Counted from the stretch's first letter, positions 49,081-58,817 are shown. The stretch is DNA of 60,047 bases from JAWAFD01 sp964467175 (GCA_964467175.1 CAYXNY010000045.1:1-60047); one strand, 5' to 3'. Translations and numbers: made by a program. Notes: generated from the sequence alone by a model not told the origin.

Positions 49081-51729
49081 GTGGAAATTTATACTATCGA
49101 GAAAGAAAAAGTTTATGCTGCGCTGAAAACTGCTCCGGACGGCCTGAGCCAGAGCGAGGCAGAAAACAGGCTGTTGAAATACGGACTGAACAAAATAGCC
49201 GAAGAAAAAAAAATCCCGCTTTTTTTGTTGTTTCTGGAGCAGTTCAAATCCCCGCTTATACTCCTGTTACTTTTTGCGATTGCAATATCGGCTTTTGTTG
49301 GGGAGGTTGTTGACGCAGTTATCATAGGGGTTATTATTGTATATGCGTCGGTGTTGGGGTTTGTGCAGGAATACAGGGCAGAGAAGGCGATGGAGGAGCT
49401 GAAAAAACTCTCGGCGCCGAAAGCAAAGGTGATTAGGGATGGAAGTATTGTTGTTGTTGATGCTGAAAAAATAGTTCCCGGAGATGTTCTGTTCCTTGAA
49501 GAAGGCGACAGGATCGTTGCTGACGCAAGGGTCGCGGAGGGATTTGAGCTCAGAATCGATGAAGCGTCCCTCACAGGCGAATCGACGCCAGTCCAAAAAA
49601 ATTCTGATGCCCTAAAAGGAAAGGTCCCGGTTGCCGAAAGAACCAATATTGTTTTTTCAGGCACGACCGTAGTGGCGGGGCACGGAAAGGCCGTTGTGTA
49701 CGCAACAGGCATGGAAACAGAATTCGGAAAGGTTGCGAGGATGCTTCAGGAGGAGGAAAGGCCAAAAACACCCCTTGAGATAAAGATGCATGAAATCGGA
49801 AACTTACTCGGCATAGTGGTGCTAGCAATTGTTTCCATAGTTGCGGGGCTTGAGTTTCTTACAAGAGGCGGGGACCCCCTAACGGTTTTTATATGGGCGG
49901 TTGCCCTCGCGGTTGCAGCGGTTCCTGTTACGCTTCCGGCGGTAGTGACAACCTCCCTCGCTCTTGGGATGTACAAAATGTCGAAAAAAAACGCAATAGT
50001 CAGAAAACTTGACGCCGTTGAAGCGCTGGGCTCGGTCAATGTAATCTGCACAGACAAGACAGGAACCATTACTAAAAATGAAATGACCGTGAAGGAAATA
50101 TTCGTCCTTTCTGGGGAGTATTTTTTAGAAGGCGTAGGATACAAGCCAGAGGGAAAAATTCTGCAAAACAACAGAGTTGTCGACTCGTCCTCAGAAAGCG
50201 CAAGACCGCTGTACCTCGCTCTTAAAATAGGTGCACTGTGCAACAACGCGTTTTTGATTAAAGAAAAAAACGAATGGAAGATACACGGCGACCCGACGGA
50301 AGGCGCGCTTCTCGTTTCAGCGGCCAAAGCCGGCTTTTTTAAGGAAGAGCTTGAGAAGAGCGAAGAAAGAATATCCGAGATTCCTTTTTCTTCAGAAAGA
50401 AAGATGATGAGCACGATAAACAAAAATGGAAAAAAATATTTCCTCTACTCAAAAGGCTCTCCGGAAACTGTTCTGTCCAAATGCAGATATGTTCTTGTTG
50501 ATGGAAAGAAAAAGCCCTTAACAAAAAAAATCAAGGAAGAGATTTTGAAGCAGAACAAGAAAATGGCTTCCAGCGCCCTGCGCGTTCTTGCGATGGCGTA
50601 CAGGGAAGTAGGCAAAAAACAGAAATACGATGAAAAGGATGAGAAAGACCTTGTTTTTGTCGGCATGCAGGGCATGATAGACCCTCCGAGGCCTGAGGTT
50701 AAGGACGCGATAGCCGTTTGCAAAGAAGCAGGGATAAAAGTGATCATGGTTACCGGAGACCAGAAAGGGACGGCCGAGGCTGTGGCCCGGCAGATAGGTT
50801 TGGAAGGGAAGGTGTATGACGGCAAAGAGCTTGACGAAATTAAAATAGAGGATATTGTTGATGAAGCCGCGGTATTTGCGAGGGTTTCTCCTGAGCAAAA
50901 ACTTCGCATTGTCAAGGCCTTGAAGGCAAAAGGATATGTCGTCGCAGTGACCGGAGACGGAATAAACGATGCGCCCGCTCTTAAAACTGCGGATGTTGGA
51001 GTGGCCATGGGAATAACCGGCACCGATGTGACAAAAGAGGCCGGGGCGATCGTTCTCGCGGACGACAATTTTGCAACAATAGTGAGCGCTGTGGAAGAGG
51101 GGAGAGGAATATACGAGAATATAAGAAAATTCCTATTTTTTCTTCTCTCATGCAATGTAGCCGAGGTTGCCTTGGCGTTTCTCGCTGTTGTTTTCGGGCT
51201 TCCCCTTCCGCTTCTTGCGATCCACCTCCTCTACATAAACCTTGCGACAGACGGACTTCCGGCAATGGCCCTTGGCGTTGAGCCCTCTGAGAAGGATATA
51301 ATGAAAAGAAAGCCTAGGATGAAGAGCGAGAGCATTTTCCACAGGATGAAGGTTCCTCTACTGTTGTTCTCCCTCTACCTGACGCTTTCGCTTTTCGCAA
51401 TTTTTTCGTTTTCCCTTCCTTATGGGCTGGAAAATGCAAGAACCCTTGTGCTTGTTGCGATGATTTTTGCCGAGCTCGCGAACGCATTCAACGCAAAATC
51501 GATCGAAAAGTCCTTGTTCAAAATAAACATATTTAATAATAAATGGCTCATCCTTGCAATAATATGGGAGATCTTGCTAATCTTGTTCTTCGTATCAACA
51601 GAATTCTCGGCCTTCCTAAAAATAGTGCCTCTATCAGCAGCTGATTTGGTTCTGCCTGTTTTCGTCGGGGTTTGTGCGATAGCATTCATGGAAATAACAA
51701 AATTTTTCATTTTTCGTAGCTCCTCATGA
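49081..51729 (+). CDS. P-type cation-transporting ATPase (type II, Ca2+-like)
   Basis: 882 residues in the membrane. N-terminal actuator with LTGES (about 161-165), M4 PVTLPAVVTTSLALGM, phosphorylation site CTDKTGTITKNEMT (Asp about 324), nucleotide domain with KGSPETVL and hinge TGDGINDAPALKTADVGVAMGITGTDVTKEAGAIVLADDNF, and a C-terminal part of six hydrophobic helices (PLPLLAIHLLYINLATDGLPAMALGVEP). This is the SERCA/PMR1-like P2A layout; H+ or Na+ cannot be excluded. GTG start chosen: the TATA box TTTTTTAAATT is about 25 bases upstream. Its end overlaps a lipoprotein gene by 23 bases. Confidence 0.92.
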   Translation: MEIYTIEKEKVYAALKTAPDGLSQSEAENRLLKYGLNKIAEEKKIPLFLLFLEQFKSPLILLLLFAIAISAFVGEVVDAVIIGVIIVYASVLGFVQEYRAEKAMEELKKLSAPKAKVIRDGSIVVVDAEKIVPGDVLFLEEGDRIVADARVAEGFELRIDEASLTGESTPVQKNSDALKGKVPVAERTNIVFSGTTVVAGHGKAVVYATGMETEFGKVARMLQEEERPKTPLEIKMHEIGNLLGIVVLAIVSIVAGLEFLTRGGDPLTVFIWAVALAVAAVPVTLPAVVTTSLALGMYKMSKKNAIVRKLDAVEALGSVNVICTDKTGTITKNEMTVKEIFVLSGEYFLEGVGYKPEGKILQNNRVVDSSSESARPLYLALKIGALCNNAFLIKEKNEWKIHGDPTEGALLVSAAKAGFFKEELEKSEERISEIPFSSERKMMSTINKNGKKYFLYSKGSPETVLSKCRYVLVDGKKKPLTKKIKEEILKQNKKMASSALRVLAMAYREVGKKQKYDEKDEKDLVFVGMQGMIDPPRPEVKDAIAVCKEAGIKVIMVTGDQKGTAEAVARQIGLEGKVYDGKELDEIKIEDIVDEAAVFARVSPEQKLRIVKALKAKGYVVAVTGDGINDAPALKTADVGVAMGITGTDVTKEAGAIVLADDNFATIVSAVEEGRGIYENIRKFLFFLLSCNVAEVALAFLAVVFGLPLPLLAIHLLYINLATDGLPAMALGVEPSEKDIMKRKPRMKSESIFHRMKVPLLLFSLYLTLSLFAIFSFSLPYGLENARTLVLVAMIFAELANAFNAKSIEKSLFKINIFNNKWLILAIIWEILLILFFVSTEFSAFLKIVPLSAADLVLPVFVGVCAIAFMEITKFFIFRSSS

Positions 51730-52177
51730 ATAGAATGGATAGCGGAAGAATTGAAAAAATAAATACTGCGGCAGGGCATGTGTGTTTGTATGCCTCCTTT
51801 GGATTGAGAAGGCTCTGCTGTCTCAGCTCTTCCTGTTGCACGCTTTTTTCGCACAATTCTTTTACGTTTGAAATTGGCCATCCCTGGGGAATGTTGTAGT
51901 GCTCTTCTACGTTGCTGCAAATATTCTTATCCAGCATTGTCCTTGCAACCTCTATTATGCAGGTGTTGTACTCAAGGTCCTGCATCGTTATGCTTATATC
52001 CGGATCTTTAATTATCTCTCTACATGTGCTTACCGCTTGTTTTTTGTCTCCTATGAGAGCATAATAAACTGCCGTTTTTTTGTAGCATTCAGGCCTCCCG
52101 CTACAATTTCCTATTGCTATGCAGCCCGCGAGCAAAAGAAGGGCCGCCAAAATAAGCGCTATTGCTGTTGCACGCAT
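51707..52177 (-). CDS. Cysteine-containing lipoprotein, function unknown
   Basis: 156 residues from the Met at 52177. MRATAIALILAALLLLAGCIAIGNC is a signal peptide with lipobox LLAGC. Six further Cys residues (NCSGRPEC, TCREII, NTCIIEV, NICSN, ELCEKS, HTCPAAV) suggest disulfides, and the C-terminal VFIFSILPLSILFM is a membrane helix. Starts divergently from the six-paralogue operon and shares its promoter region (TATA around 52199-52209), so it may belong to the same functional unit. Residues 37-105 look TPR-like. Not recognised. Confidence 0.72.
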   Translation of the reverse strand: MRATAIALILAALLLLAGCIAIGNCSGRPECYKKTAVYYALIGDKKQAVSTCREIIKDPDISITMQDLEYNTCIIEVARTMLDKNICSNVEEHYNIPQGWPISNVKELCEKSVQQEELRQQSLLNPKEAYKHTCPAAVFIFSILPLSILFMRSYEK

Positions 52178-52198
52178 AGTCAATTTACACAAAACAAT

Positions 52199-52209
52199 CA
52201 TTTTAAATA
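52199..52209. promoter_or_regulatory. Divergent TATA region between lipoprotein and paralogue operon
   Basis: CATTTTAAATA is near-palindromic (ATTTTAAAT). It lies about 25 bases before the ATG at 52231 on the plus strand and before the ATG at 52177 on the minus strand, so the same box can serve both leaderless transcripts. Confidence 0.6.
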
Positions 52210-52230
52210 TTGTTGTTCTAAGAAATAACG

Positions 52231-53403
52231 ATGCCGGCAATACCAACCCTTAACGACTATCTTTCTGTTGCCATGCCGTTTATAGCCGTAGCTTTTGGCA
52301 TCCATGTTTTATACGCTGCTTTGCATTACATGTGGGGGAATTTCATGAACAGCCCTCAGGCATATGCGCGTGGAAAGGAGGAGGTTCTCTCCCTCCTTAG
52401 GACAATAGGCATATTCGTCTCCGTTATTGTCTTATACAATCTTATTATTCTTGGTTTGGGCATAGATTTTATTTCGCTGGCAAAACTTTCTGTAAAAAGT
52501 TTTTTCTGGATGCTTTTGGACAGATACTTGGAAATAATGGGATTTGATTTTGCCCTTGGCAGTATTTCACAAACTGGCATCTTTGTGTTCATCCAAGCCG
52601 AGTACGGGTCGATAGAAATAGGCGGCTCTCCTGTTGTTGGGCTTTCAAACACCCTCACTGTTCTTCACAAGACTCTTGAGCCCCTTCAATATGGTCTGAC
52701 GCTTGCGGCGGGAAGGTACGCCCTCCTTGACTTCGCGCCGGCAGGCATGCTCTATCTCATGCCGCTTGGTTTTTTCCTTAGAGCCTTCCCGTTCACAAGA
52801 AAGACGGGCTCTAGCATAGTCGCTTTAGCAATAACGGTTTTTTTTGTCTATCCGCTTTCTGTTCTTTTTACAGATTATCTGGTCACCGCATATGAAAGTC
52901 AAAAAATGATTTCGCCAACTCTTCCAAAAAACACCCTCATAACTACAGAGACCGATGAAGAAGTTTTCTCAGATTTTGTTGGATATTTAGGCAAAAATGT
53001 ATCCCAAGGGCAGAATGACTACATCCCGCCCGGCGAAACAACCTCTGTAAGCGGCAGTAAAGGACTGTGGGATAGATTCACTCAATGGCTGGGAAATGTT
53101 TTTAATATTGCTGCGTGGGTCAGCAACCTTAGCGAGGGCTTTGCAAATATACTAAGGCTTGCCGGCTCTACTTTAAAGATGCTAGTCACGTTCGGCACGC
53201 CTCTGACCAGCCCAGTAGGATGGGTCCTTCCAACCCTCTTGATTTCTTTAAAGTGGGTTTCCATAATTGCAGAGCAGATTGCAATAATATTTACAATATT
53301 TGTGCTTGAGATTACGATAAGCATCACCATGTACAGGAATATCGCGATGCTCATAGGAGGAGAGCTCAGGATATTCGGCATTACAAAGGTGACAGGAGGA
53401 TGA
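52231..53403 (+). CDS. Polytopic membrane protein, six-paralogue operon member A
   Basis: 390 residues, about eight hydrophobic segments. After TM1 comes ARGKEEVLSLLRTI, a weak version of the basic-acidic element seen in the others. The family loop is FFLRAFPFTRKTGSSIVALAITVFFVYPLS (about 181-210). C-terminus ends GGELRIFGITKVTGG, similar to the tails of C, D and E. A long external stretch (215-300) contains Ser/Thr. Leaderless from the TATA at 52201. Overlaps B by 4 bases. The layout (TM1, amphipathic element, TMs, PTR loop) reminds of VirB6/TrbL but sequence proof is absent. Confidence 0.75.
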   Translation: MPAIPTLNDYLSVAMPFIAVAFGIHVLYAALHYMWGNFMNSPQAYARGKEEVLSLLRTIGIFVSVIVLYNLIILGLGIDFISLAKLSVKSFFWMLLDRYLEIMGFDFALGSISQTGIFVFIQAEYGSIEIGGSPVVGLSNTLTVLHKTLEPLQYGLTLAAGRYALLDFAPAGMLYLMPLGFFLRAFPFTRKTGSSIVALAITVFFVYPLSVLFTDYLVTAYESQKMISPTLPKNTLITTETDEEVFSDFVGYLGKNVSQGQNDYIPPGETTSVSGSKGLWDRFTQWLGNVFNIAAWVSNLSEGFANILRLAGSTLKMLVTFGTPLTSPVGWVLPTLLISLKWVSIIAEQIAIIFTIFVLEITISITMYRNIAMLIGGELRIFGITKVTGG

Positions 53404-54278
53404 ACCCATTAATCTTCGTTGCAATCGGCATCATGATTTCTGTTATCTCCTTAGCGTTTATGTTCGCGAGCTTTGCAAAAAAGCCAGAATGGGAGGCATG
53501 GGCAAAGGTTGAGCTCTACGAGCTTGCTTGGGGAATCATCCTTCTTATAGTTATATATGGAATATACAATACAGTAAGCTTTATCGCGGATTCCTATATA
53601 GGCACAAACATAATAAACTACTCTGAGAACAGGCTGAACGATGTGGTGAAGGACCGCCTTCTCCCGGCCTTCATTCAACTGACCTACTTGGACCATAATG
53701 TTATTTTTTGGAGCCAGTTCAAGCATAGGTTCGGTCCCTCTGCCTGGGGAATAACCTTTAGGCTTTATCCAGGCCTTGAAATATACTCCCAGCCGGTAAG
53801 GATTTTAGAGTTTGGATACATGGCCGCGTTTGCAAGCCTTTCTGTCCAAATTATGCTTTTCCACATCCTTAATGTTATTACAGATGTTTTGATCGCTGCA
53901 GGCCTTCTCTTAAGGTTTTTCCCACCAACAAGGACAAGTGGTAACCTTCTCATAGCCCTTGGTTTTTCCTTTAAAGTAATATTCCCTCTTATGTACATTC
54001 TATCTTTCCAGGCGCTTGATGAAATATACAAAATCCATGGATGGAGCATGTCTGGTGTTTGGCAAACAGCCTATATCCCGCAGTTGATAGGCACAACGAT
54101 GCCGATGGTTATTACGCTTACTCCGGGTTTGTTCCATTCTCTTTTGAACAACTTCGGCCATCTTTCTGTTGAGATTCTCGTAATTCCCTCAGCGGCTATG
54201 ACCGTTGCTATCTCAGCAACGACCGGCCTGCAAAAGGCGCTTGAGTGGAAAACAATAGAGCTGGGTGGTTGGAGATGA
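53400..54278 (+). CDS. Polytopic membrane protein, six-paralogue operon member B
   Basis: 292 residues. TM1 (LIFVAIGIMISVISLAFMFAS), then WAKVELYELAWGIILLIVIYGIY (34-56), the clearest form of the K-x-E-x-Y-E element. External part with SRYSEN-type sequence, family loop GLLLRFFPPTRTSGNLLIALGFSFKVIFPL (about 168-197). C-terminal part TMTVAISATTGLQKALEWKTIELGGWR lacks the LT tail seen in four paralogues. Start and stop overlap A and C (ATGA), so all are translationally coupled. Confidence 0.75.
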   Translation: MNPLIFVAIGIMISVISLAFMFASFAKKPEWEAWAKVELYELAWGIILLIVIYGIYNTVSFIADSYIGTNIINYSENRLNDVVKDRLLPAFIQLTYLDHNVIFWSQFKHRFGPSAWGITFRLYPGLEIYSQPVRILEFGYMAAFASLSVQIMLFHILNVITDVLIAAGLLLRFFPPTRTSGNLLIALGFSFKVIFPLMYILSFQALDEIYKIHGWSMSGVWQTAYIPQLIGTTMPMVITLTPGLFHSLLNNFGHLSVEILVIPSAAMTVAISATTGLQKALEWKTIELGGWR

Positions 54279-55531
54279 TTTCTGTTCCTCTTGAATTTGT
54301 ACCTTTTGCGATAATCGGCGCAGCATTCGGCATCTCCATTTTCCTTTCTTCCATTGCATACATGGTAGGCGTTGCTCTAAGCGATGAAAGGATAAAGGGA
54401 TGGGCAAGGTTTGAGGTGTACGAAATATTCTACTCTGCGGTTCTTGGTGTTTTGATCGCATCCTCATGGGCGGTTATGATAGGGCTGAGCGATGAGATTG
54501 CAAAATCTCTAGACCCGCGGGGTTATCTTTTTGCCTTGGGTGGGATGGATAATGAGCCGATCTTCCTCACCATGGCTCAGACCTACATGCGCGAGATATA
54601 CGGCGAGATTGCGTATCTGTATACCGAGATTTCGAAGGTTACTTCTGTAACCATGTTCCTTGATAGCATAAGCTATACTGTGATTGCAGCCCAGCTTGAA
54701 GATTTTGGCGGAAGCATAGGCTTTAGCCTCTGCCCTCTTTTTTTTGGCCCCTTCAACTTCCTCATGAGCAACATTACAGAAATGCTGATAAGGGTTGGCC
54801 TGATTACTGTATTCCAGGCAGCCATTCTTGCTTTCATAAAGTCCGTGATGCCGGCATTTATCGGCGTTGGTTTTGCGCTCAGAATACTCGGTCCGACCAG
54901 AAAGCTCGGAGGCCTCATGATGGCCATGGGGCTTATGCTCTACTTTGTCTTTCCAATGTTCTATGTTTTTGGAAGCGGAATATACCACTCCCTTGAGCCT
55001 GCTGAGAAGTTTGCCGGCATGAGGATTGCGAAGTTCAACTCCTACTTCGGAACGATTAGCATATTTGGAAATAGTTTGGAGTACGATAAGGAGTTTGATG
55101 AGAAATTTGGGGTTTATGAGGAATACATAAAAAGCGGAAAACTGGAGGAGATGAATACGCAAGAGCTTGAGGCTGGCATAGGCCAGAATCTTCAAGAAAT
55201 AAACAGAGAATTTTCCGGCTTTGACATTTCAATCCCCGGAGCTATGAGGGTGATTCTTGACTACCTTCTCTCTGTCCCAGAACTGCTTGGAAACCTTGTC
55301 TGCATTTCAAGGGTCAGCGCGCAGGCATGGAACTATGGCCTCCTTTCTCCTTTAGTCTATGATAACAAAGTGTTTATCTCAGAGATAATGTTTGAGATGC
55401 TTGCGAACCTCCTGTTTTTCACAACAGTTTTTTCTTTCATGGCGCTCATGGCAGTGATTGCCGGAACAAAAGGCCTTTCCCCGCTGCTCGGAGGGGATGT
55501 TGAGATCGCTGGGCTTACGCACTTTATATGA
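54275..55531 (+). CDS. Polytopic membrane protein, six-paralogue operon member C
   Basis: 418 residues from ATG 54275, which overlaps the stop of B (ATGA). WARFEVYEIFYSAVLGVLIASSW (43-65) is the shared element; loop GFALRILGPTRKLGGLMMAMGLMLYFVFP (about 199-227); tail LLGGDVEIAGLTHFI. Has an extra soluble segment (about 240-345) with acidic, helical sequence (DKEFDEKFGVYEEYIKSGKLEEMNTQELE), probably on the outside. Two Cys (CPLF, VCISR) in loops. Confidence 0.75.
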   Translation: MISVPLEFVPFAIIGAAFGISIFLSSIAYMVGVALSDERIKGWARFEVYEIFYSAVLGVLIASSWAVMIGLSDEIAKSLDPRGYLFALGGMDNEPIFLTMAQTYMREIYGEIAYLYTEISKVTSVTMFLDSISYTVIAAQLEDFGGSIGFSLCPLFFGPFNFLMSNITEMLIRVGLITVFQAAILAFIKSVMPAFIGVGFALRILGPTRKLGGLMMAMGLMLYFVFPMFYVFGSGIYHSLEPAEKFAGMRIAKFNSYFGTISIFGNSLEYDKEFDEKFGVYEEYIKSGKLEEMNTQELEAGIGQNLQEINREFSGFDISIPGAMRVILDYLLSVPELLGNLVCISRVSAQAWNYGLLSPLVYDNKVFISEIMFEMLANLLFFTTVFSFMALMAVIAGTKGLSPLLGGDVEIAGLTHFI

Positions 55532-55541
55532 GGTAGAAAAC

Positions 55542-56705
55542 ATGGATAAGAGAATGATTTTTGTGCTTTTTGCCTTTGTTCTCCTCATTCCACCAGCTCA
55601 TTCCCAGCAGATTTCTTCTAATGGTTCTGTTCCCGACATTTCGCAACTCGAACAGCTCACTTCTGAAGAAACGATTCAAAAAATGGTAGATGCCACCACA
55701 CGACTCGGAAAATGTGAAGAACCGAAAGACATTTTGGATGTGTTCGGCCTTTCCTACCTCGCTATGGTTGTTGTAATATTTTTCTACACCGCTGCCTATC
55801 TAGGTGGGAAGCTTTTCAACTACCCCGTTACAGACGCGCTTCTAAGGATAAAGATAGACGAGGTTGCAACAACAGTTTTCATAATCTTTGCTGTAAGCTT
55901 TCTTTACGCTTTTGTAAACTCCTCTCCACAGGGATACTACTATCTTAATGAAGCAATCGAGTACAATCAGAAGATTCTTAAGCACGTCCTTGGCAACATA
56001 GGTATTTTCACTATTTTTTCAACTATCATATACCTTCTCTACGGTCTTACAGTATACATTCCTATTGTTCCGGGCATGCCCCTCATAAAGTTTACGATAA
56101 GCATCGGCCCTGCGCTCAAGCCCATTGTAGATATGATATTCCAAAGCTCCAACATGCTTGCCGTTATTGTTATAGAATGGACGACGATGCACGCTATTCT
56201 ATGCATGATAAAAACATGGTGGCTCAGCTTTATTCTTCCGCTCGGGGTTTTGTTCAGAAGCCTGTCAATAACAAAGGATGCTGGAAATACATTGATAGCC
56301 TTGGCCATAGGGATGTATTTTCTCTACCCTATTCTTATGACCATGAACTATGATATATATGAAATGCAGATAGGAAAGGCGGCAACATCGGGCATTACAA
56401 ACTTTGACCTTTTCTTCGGGCAGGTCAAAAATTTTTTCTTTGGCGAGCCCCCGACACTAGTAATCGGCTTTGTCATAGCCGTTCTTGTTGCCATATACAC
56501 AAAGGGCGCGTTTGCAATTGCCGCCGCCCTAGCTTATCTTCTTTGGCTCCTTCAAAACACCCTCCTGGATACAGTATTCCTTATCTTTATCATAAGCATG
56601 TTTCTTCCTGCCCTGAATGTATTCATAACGCTTACATTCGTCATGGAGCTTGGAAAGCTTTTGGGAACGGATATAAATGTATCTGCGCTTACGAAAATAA
56701 TATGA
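55542..56705 (+). CDS. Polytopic membrane protein, six-paralogue operon member D (with signal peptide)
   Basis: 387 residues from ATG 55542, preceded by GAGGT ribosome-binding site. Unlike A-C it begins with a cleavable signal peptide (MDKRMIFVLFAFVLLIPPAHSQQ) and a short external domain with Cys58. LLRIKIDEVATTVFIIFAVSFLYAF (100-124) is the shared element, the loop is GVLFRSLSITKDAGNTLIALAIGMYFLYPILM (about 233-264, with TK in place of TR), tail GTDINVSALTKII. Eleven bases after C. Confidence 0.75.
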   Translation: MDKRMIFVLFAFVLLIPPAHSQQISSNGSVPDISQLEQLTSEETIQKMVDATTRLGKCEEPKDILDVFGLSYLAMVVVIFFYTAAYLGGKLFNYPVTDALLRIKIDEVATTVFIIFAVSFLYAFVNSSPQGYYYLNEAIEYNQKILKHVLGNIGIFTIFSTIIYLLYGLTVYIPIVPGMPLIKFTISIGPALKPIVDMIFQSSNMLAVIVIEWTTMHAILCMIKTWWLSFILPLGVLFRSLSITKDAGNTLIALAIGMYFLYPILMTMNYDIYEMQIGKAATSGITNFDLFFGQVKNFFFGEPPTLVIGFVIAVLVAIYTKGAFAIAAALAYLLWLLQNTLLDTVFLIFIISMFLPALNVFITLTFVMELGKLLGTDINVSALTKII

Positions 56706-56714
56706 GGTGCGAGA

Positions 56715-57812
56715 ATGATTATGCTTGCTGTTGGCCTTCCTGTTCTTCCGCCGCCTGAACCAGCCGTGCTCACCGCCTGCAATCCTCCGAACATTGATTT
56801 TCTCGGCCTCTCCTTCCTCGCCCTTTTTGTTTCCTCATTGTATATCCTATTTTTCTATTTCTGGGGAAAGCTTACGAGCAATCCAAATACAGATGTTTGG
56901 GTGAAAGGAGAAATTTATGAAATAGGCGCAACTGCTTTCATAGTTCTTTTGTTCCTTCCGCTCTTTCTAAATGTTGCCTGCGCTTTTAAACTAGGCGATT
57001 ACAACATATTCAAAACCGCATCCGTTTACCTAGAGTCTCTAAAAGCAAGCATAACTATAGTAATGGATGCTTTGGCCGGAGGGTATGCCGTAGTGGACAT
57101 GATTGCTTCTATATCAATAAAGGCTCATCCTTTTGGTTTAGGTCTTTCAGCGAATGATGTTGGCGCCGGGATTGTTGCCCTTTGGAAGCCCGTCATCCTT
57201 CAGATAACCAATGCGTTAACCCTCGGCTATATATTCGCATCTGCTCAAACAGTAATTCTCGAGTATTTTACATACGGCATGATAACAAAAATCCTTCCGC
57301 TTGGCGTTCTCCTGAGAAGCTTCACTCCGACAAGAAGGGTCGGGGGGATGCTTCTTGGCCTTTCTCTCGGCCTTCTCTTCCTCTATCCGCTTGTTCTCAC
57401 CCTCAACTACTTCCTTGTTAAGGATTATCTTGTTGTTTCCTGGAATCAAAAATCAAATAAATGGGAACTAGATGAGGGCTTTAAAACCGTTCTTGCGGAT
57501 ATTGGAAAATCAACAATTCCCCTTGACTCGAACGATAGTTCTTGGAGAAACTTCTTCCGCATCGCAGGAGAAGTTGTTTCCATCTTGGGTTCAATAGCGT
57601 TTATATTTACAAGCGGGGTTTGGTTTGTTTTGCTGGCCTGGGGCATTATTATTATTGTTTGGGGCGCGGTTATCGCTGGCGCCTACCTTGGTGTTGTTGC
57701 AGGCATAATACTGCCCGCGATAAATACAGTTATATTAATACAAGGAGTGAGATACTTTACGTACCTGTTTGGAGAAGAGCTTGACATTACAACTTTGACG
57801 AGGATGGTATGA
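56715..57812 (+). CDS. Polytopic membrane protein, six-paralogue operon member E
   Basis: 365 residues. An external N-terminus with PVLPPPEPAVLTACNPPNIDF is followed by TM1 and DVWVKGEIYEIGATAFIVLLFLPLF (shared element). Family loop GVLLRSFTPTRRVGGMLLGLSLGLLFLYPLVL (about 195-226). Tail LFGEELDITTLTRMV. Nine bases after D; overlaps F by 4 bases. Among the six this and D are the closest pair by eye. Confidence 0.75.
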   Translation: MIMLAVGLPVLPPPEPAVLTACNPPNIDFLGLSFLALFVSSLYILFFYFWGKLTSNPNTDVWVKGEIYEIGATAFIVLLFLPLFLNVACAFKLGDYNIFKTASVYLESLKASITIVMDALAGGYAVVDMIASISIKAHPFGLGLSANDVGAGIVALWKPVILQITNALTLGYIFASAQTVILEYFTYGMITKILPLGVLLRSFTPTRRVGGMLLGLSLGLLFLYPLVLTLNYFLVKDYLVVSWNQKSNKWELDEGFKTVLADIGKSTIPLDSNDSSWRNFFRIAGEVVSILGSIAFIFTSGVWFVLLAWGIIIIVWGAVIAGAYLGVVAGIILPAINTVILIQGVRYFTYLFGEELDITTLTRMV

Positions 57813-58774
57813 TGGAATTTTGGGAAGGATGGGAAGCGGTTTGTTTGCTCATTTCCGTTATCAGCGTTATAGGAACAGCCATTCTGATTATGGCTGCAAA
57901 GCTTTTCAGCTTAAAGGAGCTTGAGCAGGGTGCAAAGGCAGAGCTCACCTTTGCCATATCCACCGTGTTTATTGTGCTCTTCCTTGTTCTGGCAGTTAAT
58001 TTTGCAGATTCCCTCGCAACAGAGTTTGCTAAGGAAAGTTCAAAAATAATATTCGGCAGAGAAATGCACGCAAACAATTTCTGGGAGGTGTCCAAGCTGT
58101 ACATGAATAACATCTATGAGTGCTATCTAATTTCTGAAAAGATTCTTGTTTCGATAGATGCAGGTGTATCCACAATAGCCAGGCTCAATTTTTCAGCGCT
58201 AATGTTTGATCCTATCGGAGCTTACACTTTTGGAATGATGCACGAGTTTATTGCGAACATTCTTGGCCTGTTATACTATTTCAAATGGGGGTACAAGCTT
58301 ATGATAAAAACCGTTGATTTCTTTTTTTACATAGGCTTTCCCATACTTTTTCCCACAGGTGTCGCTCTCCGCGCATTCCCGCCAACGCGCGGCACCGGCG
58401 CCTACATCATGGCGTTTTCAATAGGCATATACTTTATTTTTCCTATCGCATACCTTCTTGCAATCGGCGTTATGCAGTCACCCTTTTTCTGCCCAACTTT
58501 CTTCCTTAAGTTTGTTCCACTCCTTCTGGACCCGTGCGAAACAGAAGATATAAATATATTTGGCCTAGCTTTCTCTTGGGTTATGGGTAATTTAGAATTC
58601 ATAAATGTATTTTTTAAAGAGTTCATCCCGGGCCTTTTGAGAGAGGTTTGCCTCAATCTGTGCATCTTTCCCTTTGTTGCCCTAATGATAACCTTTTCCT
58701 TTGTAAATTCCGGCTCAAGCCTTTTCGGCGCAAACATTCCAGAGGTGGGAAGGGGGCTCGTGAAGCTGATATAA
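57809..58774 (+). CDS. Polytopic membrane protein, six-paralogue operon member F
   Basis: 321 residues. GAKAELTFAISTVFIVLFLVLAVNF (about 47-71) stands for the shared element, loop GVALRAFPPTRGTGAYIMAFSIGIYFIFPIAY (about 186-217), a Cys-containing external loop (FFCPTFFLKFVPLLLDPCETED) and tail GANIPEVGRGLVKLI. Overlaps E (ATGA). Followed after 43 bases by a secreted protein gene with its own TATA-like element. Confidence 0.75.
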   Translation: MMEFWEGWEAVCLLISVISVIGTAILIMAAKLFSLKELEQGAKAELTFAISTVFIVLFLVLAVNFADSLATEFAKESSKIIFGREMHANNFWEVSKLYMNNIYECYLISEKILVSIDAGVSTIARLNFSALMFDPIGAYTFGMMHEFIANILGLLYYFKWGYKLMIKTVDFFFYIGFPILFPTGVALRAFPPTRGTGAYIMAFSIGIYFIFPIAYLLAIGVMQSPFFCPTFFLKFVPLLLDPCETEDINIFGLAFSWVMGNLEFINVFFKEFIPGLLREVCLNLCIFPFVALMITFSFVNSGSSLFGANIPEVGRGLVKLI

Positions 58775-58817
58775 AAATAATAAGGTTTTTAATTCCTTAT
58801 AAGCACAAAATTAATGT

